Source: Pseudomonas sp. RIT288 (GTDB taxonomy: Bacteria > Pseudomonadota > Gammaproteobacteria > Pseudomonadales > Pseudomonadaceae). From it: a stretch of 64,000 nt of DNA. Below, one piece after another: positions 43,363-51,250 of the stretch (the stretch's first letter is position 1; each line of letters starts with the position of its first letter). The position numbers were made by a program, and so were the translations under genes. The DNA lies in assembly GCF_000631985.1 (NCBI RefSeq), contig NZ_JFYN01000043.1, positions 246,223 through 310,222 on the forward strand. The letters are read 5' to 3'. The notes under the pieces are model-generated. The model was given only the letters and a program-made list of their open reading frames with translations, had not been told where the DNA came from and made no database searches.

Positions 43363-44136
43363 ATGAGCTACGAAACGATTCTGCTGGAAAACCATGGCCG
43401 CGTCGGCCTGATCACCCTCAATCGCCCACAGGCGCTGAACGCCTTGAACGCGCAACTGGTCAGCGAAGTGAACCATGCCCTCGATGGCCTGGAAGCGGAT
43501 GCGAACATTGGCTGCATCGTCATCACCGGCTCGAAGAAAGCCTTCGCCGCCGGCGCCGACATCAAGGAAATGGCCGAACTGACCTATCCGCAGATCTACA
43601 TGGACGACCTGTTCAGCGACAGCGATCGCGTGTCCAATCGCCGCAAGCCAATCATTGCTGCGGTGAACGGTTTCGCCCTCGGTGGCGGCTGCGAACTGGC
43701 GTTGATGTGCGACTTCATCCTCGCCGGTGACAACGCCAGATTCGGCCAACCGGAAATCAACCTCGGCGTGCTCCCGGGCATGGGCGGCACCCAGCGCCTG
43801 ACCCGCGCCGTGGGCAAGGCCAAGGCCATGGAAATGTGCCTCAGCGGGCGGATGATCGATGCAGTGGAGGCCGAGCGTTGCGGCATCGTCGCGCGGATCG
43901 TGCCGAGCGATGAGCTGCTCGACGAGGCGCTGAAAGTCGCCGCGGTGATCGCCAGCAAATCGCTGCCGATTGCGATGATGATCAAGGAAAGCGTCAACCG
44001 CGCCTTTGAGGTCAACCTGACCGAAGGCGTGCGCTTCGAGCGCCGGGTGTTCCATGCGGCGTTCGCCACGCAGGATCAGAAGGAAGGGATGGCAGCGTTT
44101 GTGGCCAAGCGCGCACCGGAGTTCACCGGTAAGTAA
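43363..44136 (+). CDS. fadBx: Enoyl-CoA hydratase
   Basis: A 257-residue crotonase with both catalytic glutamates: CELAL in ALGGGCELALMCDF and PEINLGVLPGMGGTQRL. The oxyanion-hole loop is FAAGADIKEM. A short-chain or tiglyl-CoA hydratase role fits the cluster. AGGAG is 7 bp before the ATG. Confidence 0.9.
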   Translation: MSYETILLENHGRVGLITLNRPQALNALNAQLVSEVNHALDGLEADANIGCIVITGSKKAFAAGADIKEMAELTYPQIYMDDLFSDSDRVSNRRKPIIAAVNGFALGGGCELALMCDFILAGDNARFGQPEINLGVLPGMGGTQRLTRAVGKAKAMEMCLSGRMIDAVEAERCGIVARIVPSDELLDEALKVAAVIASKSLPIAMMIKESVNRAFEVNLTEGVRFERRVFHAAFATQDQKEGMAAFVAKRAPEFTGK

Positions 44137-44183
44137 TGCGTCGCCCCGGCTGACGCCTTCGCGAGTAAGTTTTTGAGGCAACA

Positions 44184-44254
44184 TCAAAAGATCGCAGCCT
44201 TCGGCAGCTCCTACACTGTTTCCTGTAGGAGTTGCCGAAGGCTGCGATCTTTTG
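44184..44254. repeat. GATCTTTTGA-type inverted repeat (family B, copy 7, inverted order)
   Basis: CAAAAGATCGCAGCCTTCGG at the left and its inverse at the right enclose CTCCTACA...TGTAGGAG, between the two converging acyl-CoA operons and almost touching the dehydrogenase stop at 44258. Confidence 0.85.
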
Positions 44255-44257
44255 CTT

Positions 44258-45409
44258 TTACAGCGAGTAGTTCTTCAGTTCGCGGGCAATCACCATCCGC
44301 TGAATCTCGCTCGATCCCTCGTAGATCTGGGTAATCCGCGCATCGCGGTAGTACTTCTCGACCGGATAGTCCTCCAGATACCCATACCCGCCATGAATCT
44401 GAATCGCCGAGGAACAGACCTTCTCGGCCATCTCCGACGCGAACAGTTTGGCCTGTGAGGCCTCCGACAGACACGGTTTGCCCGCTGTGCGCAGGCGCGC
44501 CGCGTGCAGGATCATCAAGCGCGCCGCGTTGATTTGCATGTGCATGTCGGCCAGCAGGTTGGCGATGCTCTGGTGTTCGTTGATCGGCTTGCCGAACTGG
44601 ATACGATCGCGGGAGTAAACCAGCGCCGCTTCAAACGCCGCCCGGGCAATACCCAAAGCCTGCGCGGCGATACCGATGCGGCCGCCTTCGAGGTTGGACA
44701 GGGCAATCGCCAGTCCCTTGCCGCGCTCGCCGAGCAGATTGGCCTCGGGAATGCTGCAGTTGTTCAGCGTGACCGCGCAGGTATCGGAGGCACGGATGCC
44801 CATCTTGTGTTCCGTGCGATCGACGATGAAACCCGGGGTATCGGTCGGTACCAGGAACGCGGAAATGCCTTTCTTGCCCAGATCCGGGTCGGTCACCGCA
44901 AACACGATCGCCAGTTTCGCCCGTTTGCCATTGCTGACGAATTGTTTGGCGCCGTTGATCACCCACTGGCCGTCGCGCAGTTCGGCACGGGTGCGCAGGT
45001 TGTGCGCTTCGGAGCCGGCCTGCGGTTCGGTGAGGCAGAAGCAGCCAATCGTCTGTCCACTGGCGAGATCCGCCAGCCAGGTCTGTTTCTGCGCTTCACT
45101 GCCGTAATTCATCACCGGGCCGCAGCCCACCGAGTTGTGGATGCTCATGAACGCACCGGTCGCGCCGTCGCCGGCAGAGATTTCTTCCACCGCCAAGGCG
45201 TAGGCCACGTAATCGACGTAAGTGCCGCCCCATTCCTCGGGCACCACCATGCCCAGCAGGCCGAGTTCGCCCATCTTCGCCACCAGTGCGTCGTCGATCC
45301 AGCCAGCCTTTTCCCAGGCTTGCGCATGCGGCGCGATTTCGCCACGGGCGAAGTCCCGGGCCATGTCGCGGATCATCACTTGTTCTTCAGTCAGTTCGAG
45401 ATCGTGCAT
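44258..45409 (-). CDS. Acyl-CoA dehydrogenase (isobutyryl-/2-methyl-branched type)
   Basis: A 383-residue acyl-CoA dehydrogenase, paralogous to the one at 42104. FAD site FCLTEPQAGSEAHNL; catalytic Glu in QIYEGSSEIQRMVIARELKN. It pairs with a 3-hydroxyisobutyryl-CoA hydrolase-like gene directly upstream (3-bp gap), pointing to valine or isoleucine catabolism. It converges on the cluster at 38317-44136. Confidence 0.87.
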   Translation of the reverse strand: MHDLELTEEQVMIRDMARDFARGEIAPHAQAWEKAGWIDDALVAKMGELGLLGMVVPEEWGGTYVDYVAYALAVEEISAGDGATGAFMSIHNSVGCGPVMNYGSEAQKQTWLADLASGQTIGCFCLTEPQAGSEAHNLRTRAELRDGQWVINGAKQFVSNGKRAKLAIVFAVTDPDLGKKGISAFLVPTDTPGFIVDRTEHKMGIRASDTCAVTLNNCSIPEANLLGERGKGLAIALSNLEGGRIGIAAQALGIARAAFEAALVYSRDRIQFGKPINEHQSIANLLADMHMQINAARLMILHAARLRTAGKPCLSEASQAKLFASEMAEKVCSSAIQIHGGYGYLEDYPVEKYYRDARITQIYEGSSEIQRMVIARELKNYSL

Positions 45410-45412
45410 GGC

Positions 45413-46519
45413 TCAGCTCCCGCTCTCAGTAAACCCGTGGAAGAAACTCGCGACATGCCCGGCGTCCAGCGCAGCAAGAGTCGGCGGGTTCCAGCGTGGT
45501 GTCTTGTCTTTGTCGATCAGCAGGGCGCGCACGCCCTCGATCAGATCGCCGCGTGCGAACCACTGACGATCCAGATGCAGTTCGAGGGCGAAGCAGTGTT
45601 CCAGACTCAGTTGGCGACCGCGCCGGAGCATCTCCAGGGTCACGGCCATCGCCAGTGGCGAGCGGGCTTCCAGCAGGTCAGCGGTGGTGGTCGCCCACTC
45701 GTGGCTGTCGGCGACGGTGACCGCGCGCAGTTGCTCGACAATGCTCGGTACGTCCGGCAGGGCGAAGAAATGGTCGATGGCCGGGCGCAGTTTCTTCAGC
45801 GGTGCATCGGCGAGGGTTTGCACGCCGTTTTTGGCGAGCAGGCCCTGCAGATCCTTGAGCGGCGTGTCGCGCCATTCCAGGTGATCGAGTTGTTCGTCGA
45901 GGCTCGCCAGTTTGCTGCTGTCGACAAACCAGTCGGCCAGCCCGCAGTACAACGCATCGGCCGCGCGAATCTGCACGCCGCTGACGCCCAGATAGATCCC
46001 CAGTTCACCGGGAATCCGCGAGAGGAAATAGCTGCCGCCGACATCGGGGAAATAACCGATGGCCACTTCCGGCATCGCCAGACGGCTCTTTTCCGTAACC
46101 ACCCGCAGATCCGCACCTTGCACCAGGCCCATGCCGCCGCCGAGGACGAAACCGTCCATCAAGGCCAGCACCGGTTTGCGGAAGTGATGAAGCGCCAGGT
46201 CGAGGGCGTATTCCTCGACGAAGAAATCTTCGTGCAGCGTGTCGCCGCTTTTGAAGCTGTCGTACAGCGAACGGATATCGCCACCGGCGCAGAATGCCTT
46301 TTCACCGGCACCGCGCAGCACCACGGCGTGCACGCTGGCGTCAGTCGCCCAGGCATCGAGTTGCTGCTGCAACTGACGAACCATATCGAGGGTGATGGCG
46401 TTGAGACCGGCGGGGCGGTTGAGGGTCAGGTGACCGATGTGATTGCGAACCTCGGCCAGCACTTCGTCTGGCGTGGCATCCATGGACGGCGTCCGCGGGG
46501 ATGAAGCCTGAGCAGTCAT
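45413..46519 (-). CDS. 3-hydroxyisobutyryl-CoA hydrolase-like crotonase
   Basis: A 368-residue protein, ~100 residues longer than simple hydratases. It has the ECH_2-type features FCAGGDIRSLYDS, FVLGGGMGLVQGADLR and PEVAIGYFPDVGGSYFLSR, with the catalytic Glu of HIBCH-like enzymes. It likely releases 3-hydroxyisobutyrate from its CoA ester in valine breakdown. The ATG at 46519 was chosen over the preceding GTG because AGGGAG sits 6 bp before it. First gene of a two-gene operon with the dehydrogenase at 44258. Confidence 0.85.
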   Translation of the reverse strand: MTAQASSPRTPSMDATPDEVLAEVRNHIGHLTLNRPAGLNAITLDMVRQLQQQLDAWATDASVHAVVLRGAGEKAFCAGGDIRSLYDSFKSGDTLHEDFFVEEYALDLALHHFRKPVLALMDGFVLGGGMGLVQGADLRVVTEKSRLAMPEVAIGYFPDVGGSYFLSRIPGELGIYLGVSGVQIRAADALYCGLADWFVDSSKLASLDEQLDHLEWRDTPLKDLQGLLAKNGVQTLADAPLKKLRPAIDHFFALPDVPSIVEQLRAVTVADSHEWATTTADLLEARSPLAMAVTLEMLRRGRQLSLEHCFALELHLDRQWFARGDLIEGVRALLIDKDKTPRWNPPTLAALDAGHVASFFHGFTESGS

Positions 46520-46656
46520 CACTAACTCCCTGCTTTTATTGTCTTTATTCGAGAAGCTCGCGCGCGAGCGTTGACAGATCGTAACAGTGCAAATTTGCCG
46601 TGTACAACCGGGATATGTGCAGGGGGAGTTTGCGTTTTTACCTTAGGGAAAAATCC

Positions 46657-46930
46657 GCATGTGCTGATGCAGGAGCTGCCGAAGGCTGCGATCTTTTGAT
46701 CTTGAAAAGATCGCAGCCTCGTTGCACTCGACAGCTCCTACAGGGAGCGTGGGTGTCGGGAGAAGACTTCGCCGATGCTGCGCCGTGTGATCGGCATGTG
46801 CTGATGTAGGAGCTGCCGAAGGCTGCGATCTTTTGATCTTGAAAGATCGCAGCCTCGTTGCACTCGACAGCTCCTACAGGAAGCGTGGGTGTCAGGAGAA
46901 GACTTCGCCGATGCTGCGGCGTTTGGCGTG
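46657..46930. repeat. 137-bp tandem duplication carrying a family B palindrome and the HPP gene tail
   Basis: Copy A (about 46657-46793) and copy B (about 46794-46930) differ by a few substitutions and one A. Each has GCATGTGCTGATG, the palindrome (46668-46742 and 46805-46878), GCGTGGGTGTC and GAAGACTTCGCCGATGCTGC. In copy B the last part is the 3' end of the HPP gene; in copy A it is non-coding. With the ~135 bp to its left, where I see nothing clear, it fills the 372-bp gap between 46519 and 46892. Confidence 0.88.
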
Positions 46931-47578
46931 CAGTTCGCTCGCATGGATCAGTTGTTCGAGGTCTTCGGGAGTGACGTCGATAAACGCTTCCATGTCGGCC
47001 AGTGCCAGTTTCAAATCCTCGGCGGTAATTGATTGGCTGTCGACGGGAGCCTGCGGCGGCGCTGGCTCGGCCGGACGTTTCGGGTAGCGGATGCGCGTCA
47101 GGTTGTTGTAGGCCAGCGCGCTGAGCAGCATGCAGGCGGCGGCGAGCATCACCGGTTCCATGGCTTTCCAGTCCATGGCGATAGTGGCCGGATCGGCCAG
47201 CACCAGCGTCAGCGCCAGGGCGCCGGCCGGTGGGTGCAGGCAACGCAGCCAGCACATAAGAATCAGCGTCATGCCTGCCGCCAGGCAGGCGCTGCCGAGG
47301 GTTCGGCCGAGGACGTGGGCCACCAGCAGCGCGACCACGCTGGCGCACAGGTAGCCGCCGATGATCGACCATGGCTGTGCGAGGGCGCCGGAAGACACGG
47401 CGAACAGCAACACGGCTGAGGCGCCCAGCGGTCCGATCAGGTGGTACGCGACCTCGATGCCGAACACCTGACTGCACGCCCAGACGCTGAACAAGGTGCC
47501 CAGCGCCATGCCAATGGCGGCGCGGCTCCATTCGGCGGGACGGGTGTTAATGGCGGCGGGCAACCAGCGAGCGAGCAT
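46892..47578 (-). CDS. HPP family membrane protein
   Basis: A 228-residue inner-membrane protein with about five hydrophobic segments and the name-giving motif LHPPAGALAL. The C-terminal ~55 residues are soluble. Some HPP relatives have a CBS pair there; this tail is too short for one. Members have been linked to nitrite transport in plastids; the bacterial role is unknown. The ATG at 47578 (MLARWLPAAIN) has AAGGATC upstream; a longer frame to 47677 would start across the terminator of the MFS gene. Its last codons belong to the tandem duplication. Confidence 0.8.
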   Translation of the reverse strand: MLARWLPAAINTRPAEWSRAAIGMALGTLFSVWACSQVFGIEVAYHLIGPLGASAVLLFAVSSGALAQPWSIIGGYLCASVVALLVAHVLGRTLGSACLAAGMTLILMCWLRCLHPPAGALALTLVLADPATIAMDWKAMEPVMLAAACMLLSALAYNNLTRIRYPKRPAEPAPPQAPVDSQSITAEDLKLALADMEAFIDVTPEDLEQLIHASELHAKRRSIGEVFS

Positions 47579-47609
47579 GTGAATCGGATCCTTGCGGTAA
47601 ATTCGGGGC

Positions 47610-47643
47610 AAAAAAAAGGACTTGTCCGTTTCGGAAAGTCCTC
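47610..47643 (-). terminator. Terminator of the MFS gene
   Basis: On the minus strand GAGGACTTTCCG, AAA, CGGACAAGTCC form a long stem followed by a run of eight T. It is 90 bp past the MFS stop and before the HPP start. Confidence 0.88.
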
Positions 47644-47732
47644 GAAGCGTTCCAACTATTGGGGGAGGAACGCGCACAGTGTGCCGTGCAAAGTCGATGC
47701 TGACAAATTCATATAAATGCTGCTTCAGTGCA

Positions 47733-48911
47733 TTATTTTTGAATTATCGCCGCGCGGCGTCCACTGACAAAACACAAGTACCCACCCAGCGCGGCCAGAG
47801 CGCTCAAGGCGTAGAACATGCTCGGCGCCGGCGTGTGCATCAGCAGGAACCCGCACATTACCGGGCTCACCGCGCCGCCCAGTGCCGCGAGGTTCTGCGC
47901 GCCGTAGTAACTGCCGCGCAGCTCTTCGGGAGCGAGGGTGTCGACGAAGAGGAAATCCGCCGGATAGATGATCATCTCGCCGAGGGTGAAGATGAACATC
48001 GCCACGCACCAGCCGACCAGACTGTCGGCCATGCTGAAGCCGACCAGGCCGATGATGAACAGCGCGGTGCCGCCAGCAATCCAGTACCGCAGGTGCTCGC
48101 GTTTGAGGAAGCGCCCGATCTGGTATTGCAGCAGGATCACGGTGATCGCGTTGCAGGCGAGCAGGGCGGCCATGGTGTCGAGGGTCTGTTCCTGCGTGTG
48201 GGTCACCAGCAGGTACTGCGACAGGTACAGGGTGAAGCGCCCGTGAACCAGGGTGCTGAGCAAGCAGCCGAGGGTGAACAGGATCATCGTGCGGTCGTTT
48301 TTCAGGATGATCAGCGTCTTCAGGAAACTCTGCGGCTGGCTCGCCTGCGACAGCGGACTCGCCTCGCGGGACACGCCCAGCAGCAGGAAAACGCTGCCAG
48401 CGGCAATCAGCCCCGCGACGATAAATGGCGCTGAAGGCTGAACCCCGGCAATCACCACGCCGATCATCGGGCCGACGGCGTAGCCAATGTTGGTCAGCGT
48501 GTAGTTCAGCGAAAACGCCTTGACCCGCTGACCGACCGGCAGGTTTTCACTGAGCATTGCTTTGGAACAGATCAGGAACAGCGCCGACGCCGTTTCACTG
48601 ATGATCAGCACCAGCGTGACCAGGTACAGATTCTGCGCGAAAGTCAGCAGCACCAGGCCGACACCGCTGGAGAGCATGGTCAGGATCAACAGCTGACGCT
48701 TGTCGAGGCGATCGATGATGTAGCCGCCGTACAGCGACAACAGCGTGGCACTGAACACGGCGATGCCCAACAGCAGACCGACGTCTTGCGGGTTGAGGCC
48801 CAGTTTGTTGCTGAGAAACAGGGTCAGCAGCGGACTGATCAGGGCACGGCTGATGACGATGCTCAGCGAAGTGATCATCAGTCGGCGGATCAGGCGGGAG
48901 TAGGTGGCCAC
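47733..48911 (-). CDS. MFS transporter (DHA1-like)
   Basis: A 392-residue major facilitator with 12 hydrophobic segments. The loop 2-3 motif is GYIIDRLDKRQLLI, the usual G-x-x-x-D-R pattern. It has a drug:proton antiporter-like layout similar to MdtH-type proteins. Monocistronic, ended by its own terminator; the substrate is unknown. Confidence 0.85.
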   Translation of the reverse strand: MATYSRLIRRLMITSLSIVISRALISPLLTLFLSNKLGLNPQDVGLLLGIAVFSATLLSLYGGYIIDRLDKRQLLILTMLSSGVGLVLLTFAQNLYLVTLVLIISETASALFLICSKAMLSENLPVGQRVKAFSLNYTLTNIGYAVGPMIGVVIAGVQPSAPFIVAGLIAAGSVFLLLGVSREASPLSQASQPQSFLKTLIILKNDRTMILFTLGCLLSTLVHGRFTLYLSQYLLVTHTQEQTLDTMAALLACNAITVILLQYQIGRFLKREHLRYWIAGGTALFIIGLVGFSMADSLVGWCVAMFIFTLGEMIIYPADFLFVDTLAPEELRGSYYGAQNLAALGGAVSPVMCGFLLMHTPAPSMFYALSALAALGGYLCFVSGRRAAIIQK

Positions 48912-48950
48912 GGCAGTGCAAATGTCCTTATTTTCATGATGAGAAACCGT

Positions 48951-49039
48951 GTGGGAGCGAGCCTGCTCGCGAATACCGAGTGTCAGGCGCCAACGCAGTT
49001 GACTGACAGGACGCTATCGCGAGCAGGCTCGCTCCTACA
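48951..49039. repeat. REP-like inverted pair (family A, copy 9)
   Basis: GTGGGAGCGAGCCTGCTCGC from 48951 and CGCGAGCAGGCTCGCTCC.. to 49039, with GTGGGAG replacing the usual TAGGAG in the first arm. Confidence 0.8.
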
Positions 49040-49053
49040 AGGGATTTGTCCTG

Positions 49054-49571
49054 TCAGGACAATCTCAGGTGCATGGCGCAGCGGCGTTCGGCGGCAAAAC
49101 CATGCTCGACTTCTTTCTGCAAAGCGTCGAGCAAATGCGCTTCCTGCTCACCGGGTGCGACTTCCACAAACCCCATCCGCTGATAAAACGGCGCATTCCA
49201 CGGCACATCGCGGAACGTGGTCAGGGTCACGGCGCGCATTTGCTCACGGCGGGCATGTTCAATCGCGGCCAGCAGCAGTTGACGGCCCACGCCTTGTCCC
49301 TGAAACGCGAGGCTGACCGACAGTTCTTCAATGTGCAGCAGATTGTCGAATCCAGCGCGCGGATAAACCCGGCGAGCTGCGCCGAGGTGTTTTCGGCGAC
49401 CCAGACGTGGGCGTTATCGATGGCCTGGCGATGTTGCGCGGCGCCGGCCACGTCGGTGTCGGCAAGCCAGGCGAGGGGCGGATCTGTGCGAAACAGCTCG
49501 GCGGCCGAGCGTTCGATGGCGGGGAGGGCGGCGGCATCATTCTGCCGTGCCCGGCGTACAACAAAACTCAT
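49054..49571 (-). pseudogene. GNAT N-acetyltransferase, frameshifted
   Basis: Two overlapping frames together make one GNAT protein of ~170 residues. The first (49571 leftward) gives MSFVVRRARQNDAAALPAIE.. to AGFIRA. The second gives FDNLLHIEELSVSLAFQGQGVGRQLL, which holds the acetyl-CoA P-loop Q-x-x-G-x-G/R, and then FRDVPWNAPFYQRMGFVEV. The switch lies at the GC run CCGCGCGC near 49355-49362 and needs a single missing base. It is either a recent pseudogene or a sequencing error in that run. Confidence 0.75.
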
Positions 49572-49584
49572 GGTAAAAAGTCCT

Positions 49585-49656
49585 TGTAGGCGCTGCCGCA
49601 GGCTGCGATCTTTTTCCTGAAAGCGCAGAAGATCGCAGCCTCAATCAGTTCCTACA
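49585..49656. repeat. Degenerate GATCTTTTGA-type inverted repeat (family B, copy 10)
   Basis: TGTAGGCGCTGCCGCAGGCT at the left and GATCGCAGCCTCAATCAGTT then CCTACA at the right. The arms have diverged. The right end overlaps the last codons of the glycosyltransferase gene at 49652. Confidence 0.7.
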
Positions 49657-51250
49657 AGGGCTTCAAATACAACAGCACGTAATCGTTCTTGTCGAAACGC
49701 CCGGTCAGCACCGGTTGCAGGCTGGCCAGCGAGGTACCTTGCAGCGATGGCAGATCCTTGCTGTCCATCATCAGCCATGCCGGGCCTTTGAGGGCTTCGA
49801 GTTGCTGCACCGTTTCGGTGAACTGCGGTTGCAGATCCTGCTCGACGTTGACCATGAACTTGATCGCCTTGGCGTCTTTACCCATCCCGTGCAGCACCAG
49901 CGGGGCCGGGTTCTGCTGCACCTGCGCGAAGGCAGCACGACTGAACGCCTGCGTGTCGTACAGACGTCGCTCCACCGGTTCGAACACCGCGGCATACACC
50001 GTCCACAAGGCCAATACCGAGCACAGCGCCAACACTTCGGCACGCCAGCGCGGGATCATCAGACGCAACAACGCGAGCAATTGCAGAACGCCGAGCACGA
50101 TCAGCACCGCGGTCAGACCGTCGAGCTGCTCGGGAAAGCGGCGTTTGGCAACCAGCAGGGCCACCATCAACAGCCCCGGCGTCACCAGCCAGATACCTTG
50201 AATCACCCCACGCAATACGCGGAACACCCGACCGTGCAGCACCTGGAACGGGTACGCCGCGATGATCGCCACCATCGGCAACATCGGCAGCAGGTAACGC
50301 GCCTTCTTCGCCTGTGGAATCGACAGGCCAACCATGACGATCAGCCCGGCGGCGGCGCAATATTGCACCAGGCGCAAGGCCGGCCCGCGCTGATGCGGTT
50401 TGCTCAGCCAGGTCGCCGCCAACGCCAGGATCGCCAGCGGATACGCCAGTGCGTAGTTGCCCAGTGAACTGGTGAAGTAATACAACGAACCGCTGACGCC
50501 TTCACTGCCGTCCATGCGCCCCATGAACTGCATGCGGATCACGTCTTGCAGGAACGCTTCGCCACCACTGAGTCTGGCCAGCCACAGCAGCAGGCCGACG
50601 CACGCAGCGAGCAGGATAGACGCCAGCACGCCGAACACCAACAGGCGTTGCCACTCGCGGTTGAGCAAGTAGTAGCTGCAAAGCATGCCGGTCGGCACCA
50701 CCAAACCTATGGGCCCGCGAATACCGAAGCCCAGCAACAACAGGACAAAGATCAGCGGCCAGCGCCGGCGCGAGCCGAAGTGGTCGTGCGCGTAACCCAG
50801 GTAAAACACTGACAGCGCCACGGCAGCCAGCATCAGGTCTTGCGACACGGCGCGCACTTCGGTGACGAAGGTGCTGGTGAGCATCAACAGCGCGATGCTG
50901 ATCAACGCCCAGCGCTGCGAATGCACCGCCAGCAAGCGGTACATCAATGTCACGATCACGCCACCGGCCATGGCGCTCGGCAGCCATGCCGTGAGGGTGT
51001 CGACCGCGCCAAAGGGCAGCGACAACAACCAGATGAACAGCGTCGAAAGCGCCGAATAGTCGGCGTACGGCTCACCGTAAGTGGTCGGGAATACCGTTGG
51101 CCCATGCCTCAACATCTCTTGGGCAAACAACACGAAGCGTGAATCGAAGCCTATGGGCGCCTGTCCGTAAACCCCGGCGATAAACAACAGCAGTGCCAGC
51201 AGCCCTGCGATCAGGGACTGCCGGCGGATGACAGGCGACAACGTGATCAA
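49652..51250 (-). CDS. ArnT-like (GT39/PMT superfamily) glycosyltransferase
   Basis: A 532-residue polytopic membrane protein with about 11-12 hydrophobic segments. The N-terminal periplasmic loop has acidic residues after TM1 (PIGFDSRFVLFAQEML), as in ArnT-type enzymes that use undecaprenyl-phosphate sugars. Its start overlaps the ugd stop by 4 bp, so it is the ninth and last gene of the arn operon. The acceptor and donor are unknown; it could add another sugar to lipid A or a surface polymer. Confidence 0.8.
   Translation of the reverse strand: MITLSPVIRRQSLIAGLLALLLFIAGVYGQAPIGFDSRFVLFAQEMLRHGPTVFPTTYGEPYADYSALSTLFIWLLSLPFGAVDTLTAWLPSAMAGGVIVTLMYRLLAVHSQRWALISIALLMLTSTFVTEVRAVSQDLMLAAVALSVFYLGYAHDHFGSRRRWPLIFVLLLLGFGIRGPIGLVVPTGMLCSYYLLNREWQRLLVFGVLASILLAACVGLLLWLARLSGGEAFLQDVIRMQFMGRMDGSEGVSGSLYYFTSSLGNYALAYPLAILALAATWLSKPHQRGPALRLVQYCAAAGLIVMVGLSIPQAKKARYLLPMLPMVAIIAAYPFQVLHGRVFRVLRGVIQGIWLVTPGLLMVALLVAKRRFPEQLDGLTAVLIVLGVLQLLALLRLMIPRWRAEVLALCSVLALWTVYAAVFEPVERRLYDTQAFSRAAFAQVQQNPAPLVLHGMGKDAKAIKFMVNVEQDLQPQFTETVQQLEALKGPAWLMMDSKDLPSLQGTSLASLQPVLTGRFDKNDYVLLYLKPL

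Noticed and set aside
46579..46660. A short plus-strand frame starting near 46600
   Set aside because: It runs into the duplicated palindrome, has no ribosome site and no conserved features.
47617..47627. AGGACTTGTCC as a second copy of the autotransporter dyad before the HPP gene
   Set aside because: It is one side of a long hairpin followed by eight T on the minus strand, fully explained as the MFS terminator.
49044..49062. TTGTCCTGTCAGGACAA as another copy of the shared CTGTCA/TGACAG palindrome
   Set aside because: It is a different dyad with a one-base centre at the 3' end of the GNAT gene, and it lacks the TGACAG arm at the right spacing.
1394..49656. The repeated GAGCAGGCTC and GATCTTTTGA elements as CRISPR repeats
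   Set aside because: They occur as isolated inverted pairs between genes, with no regular spacers and no cas genes.
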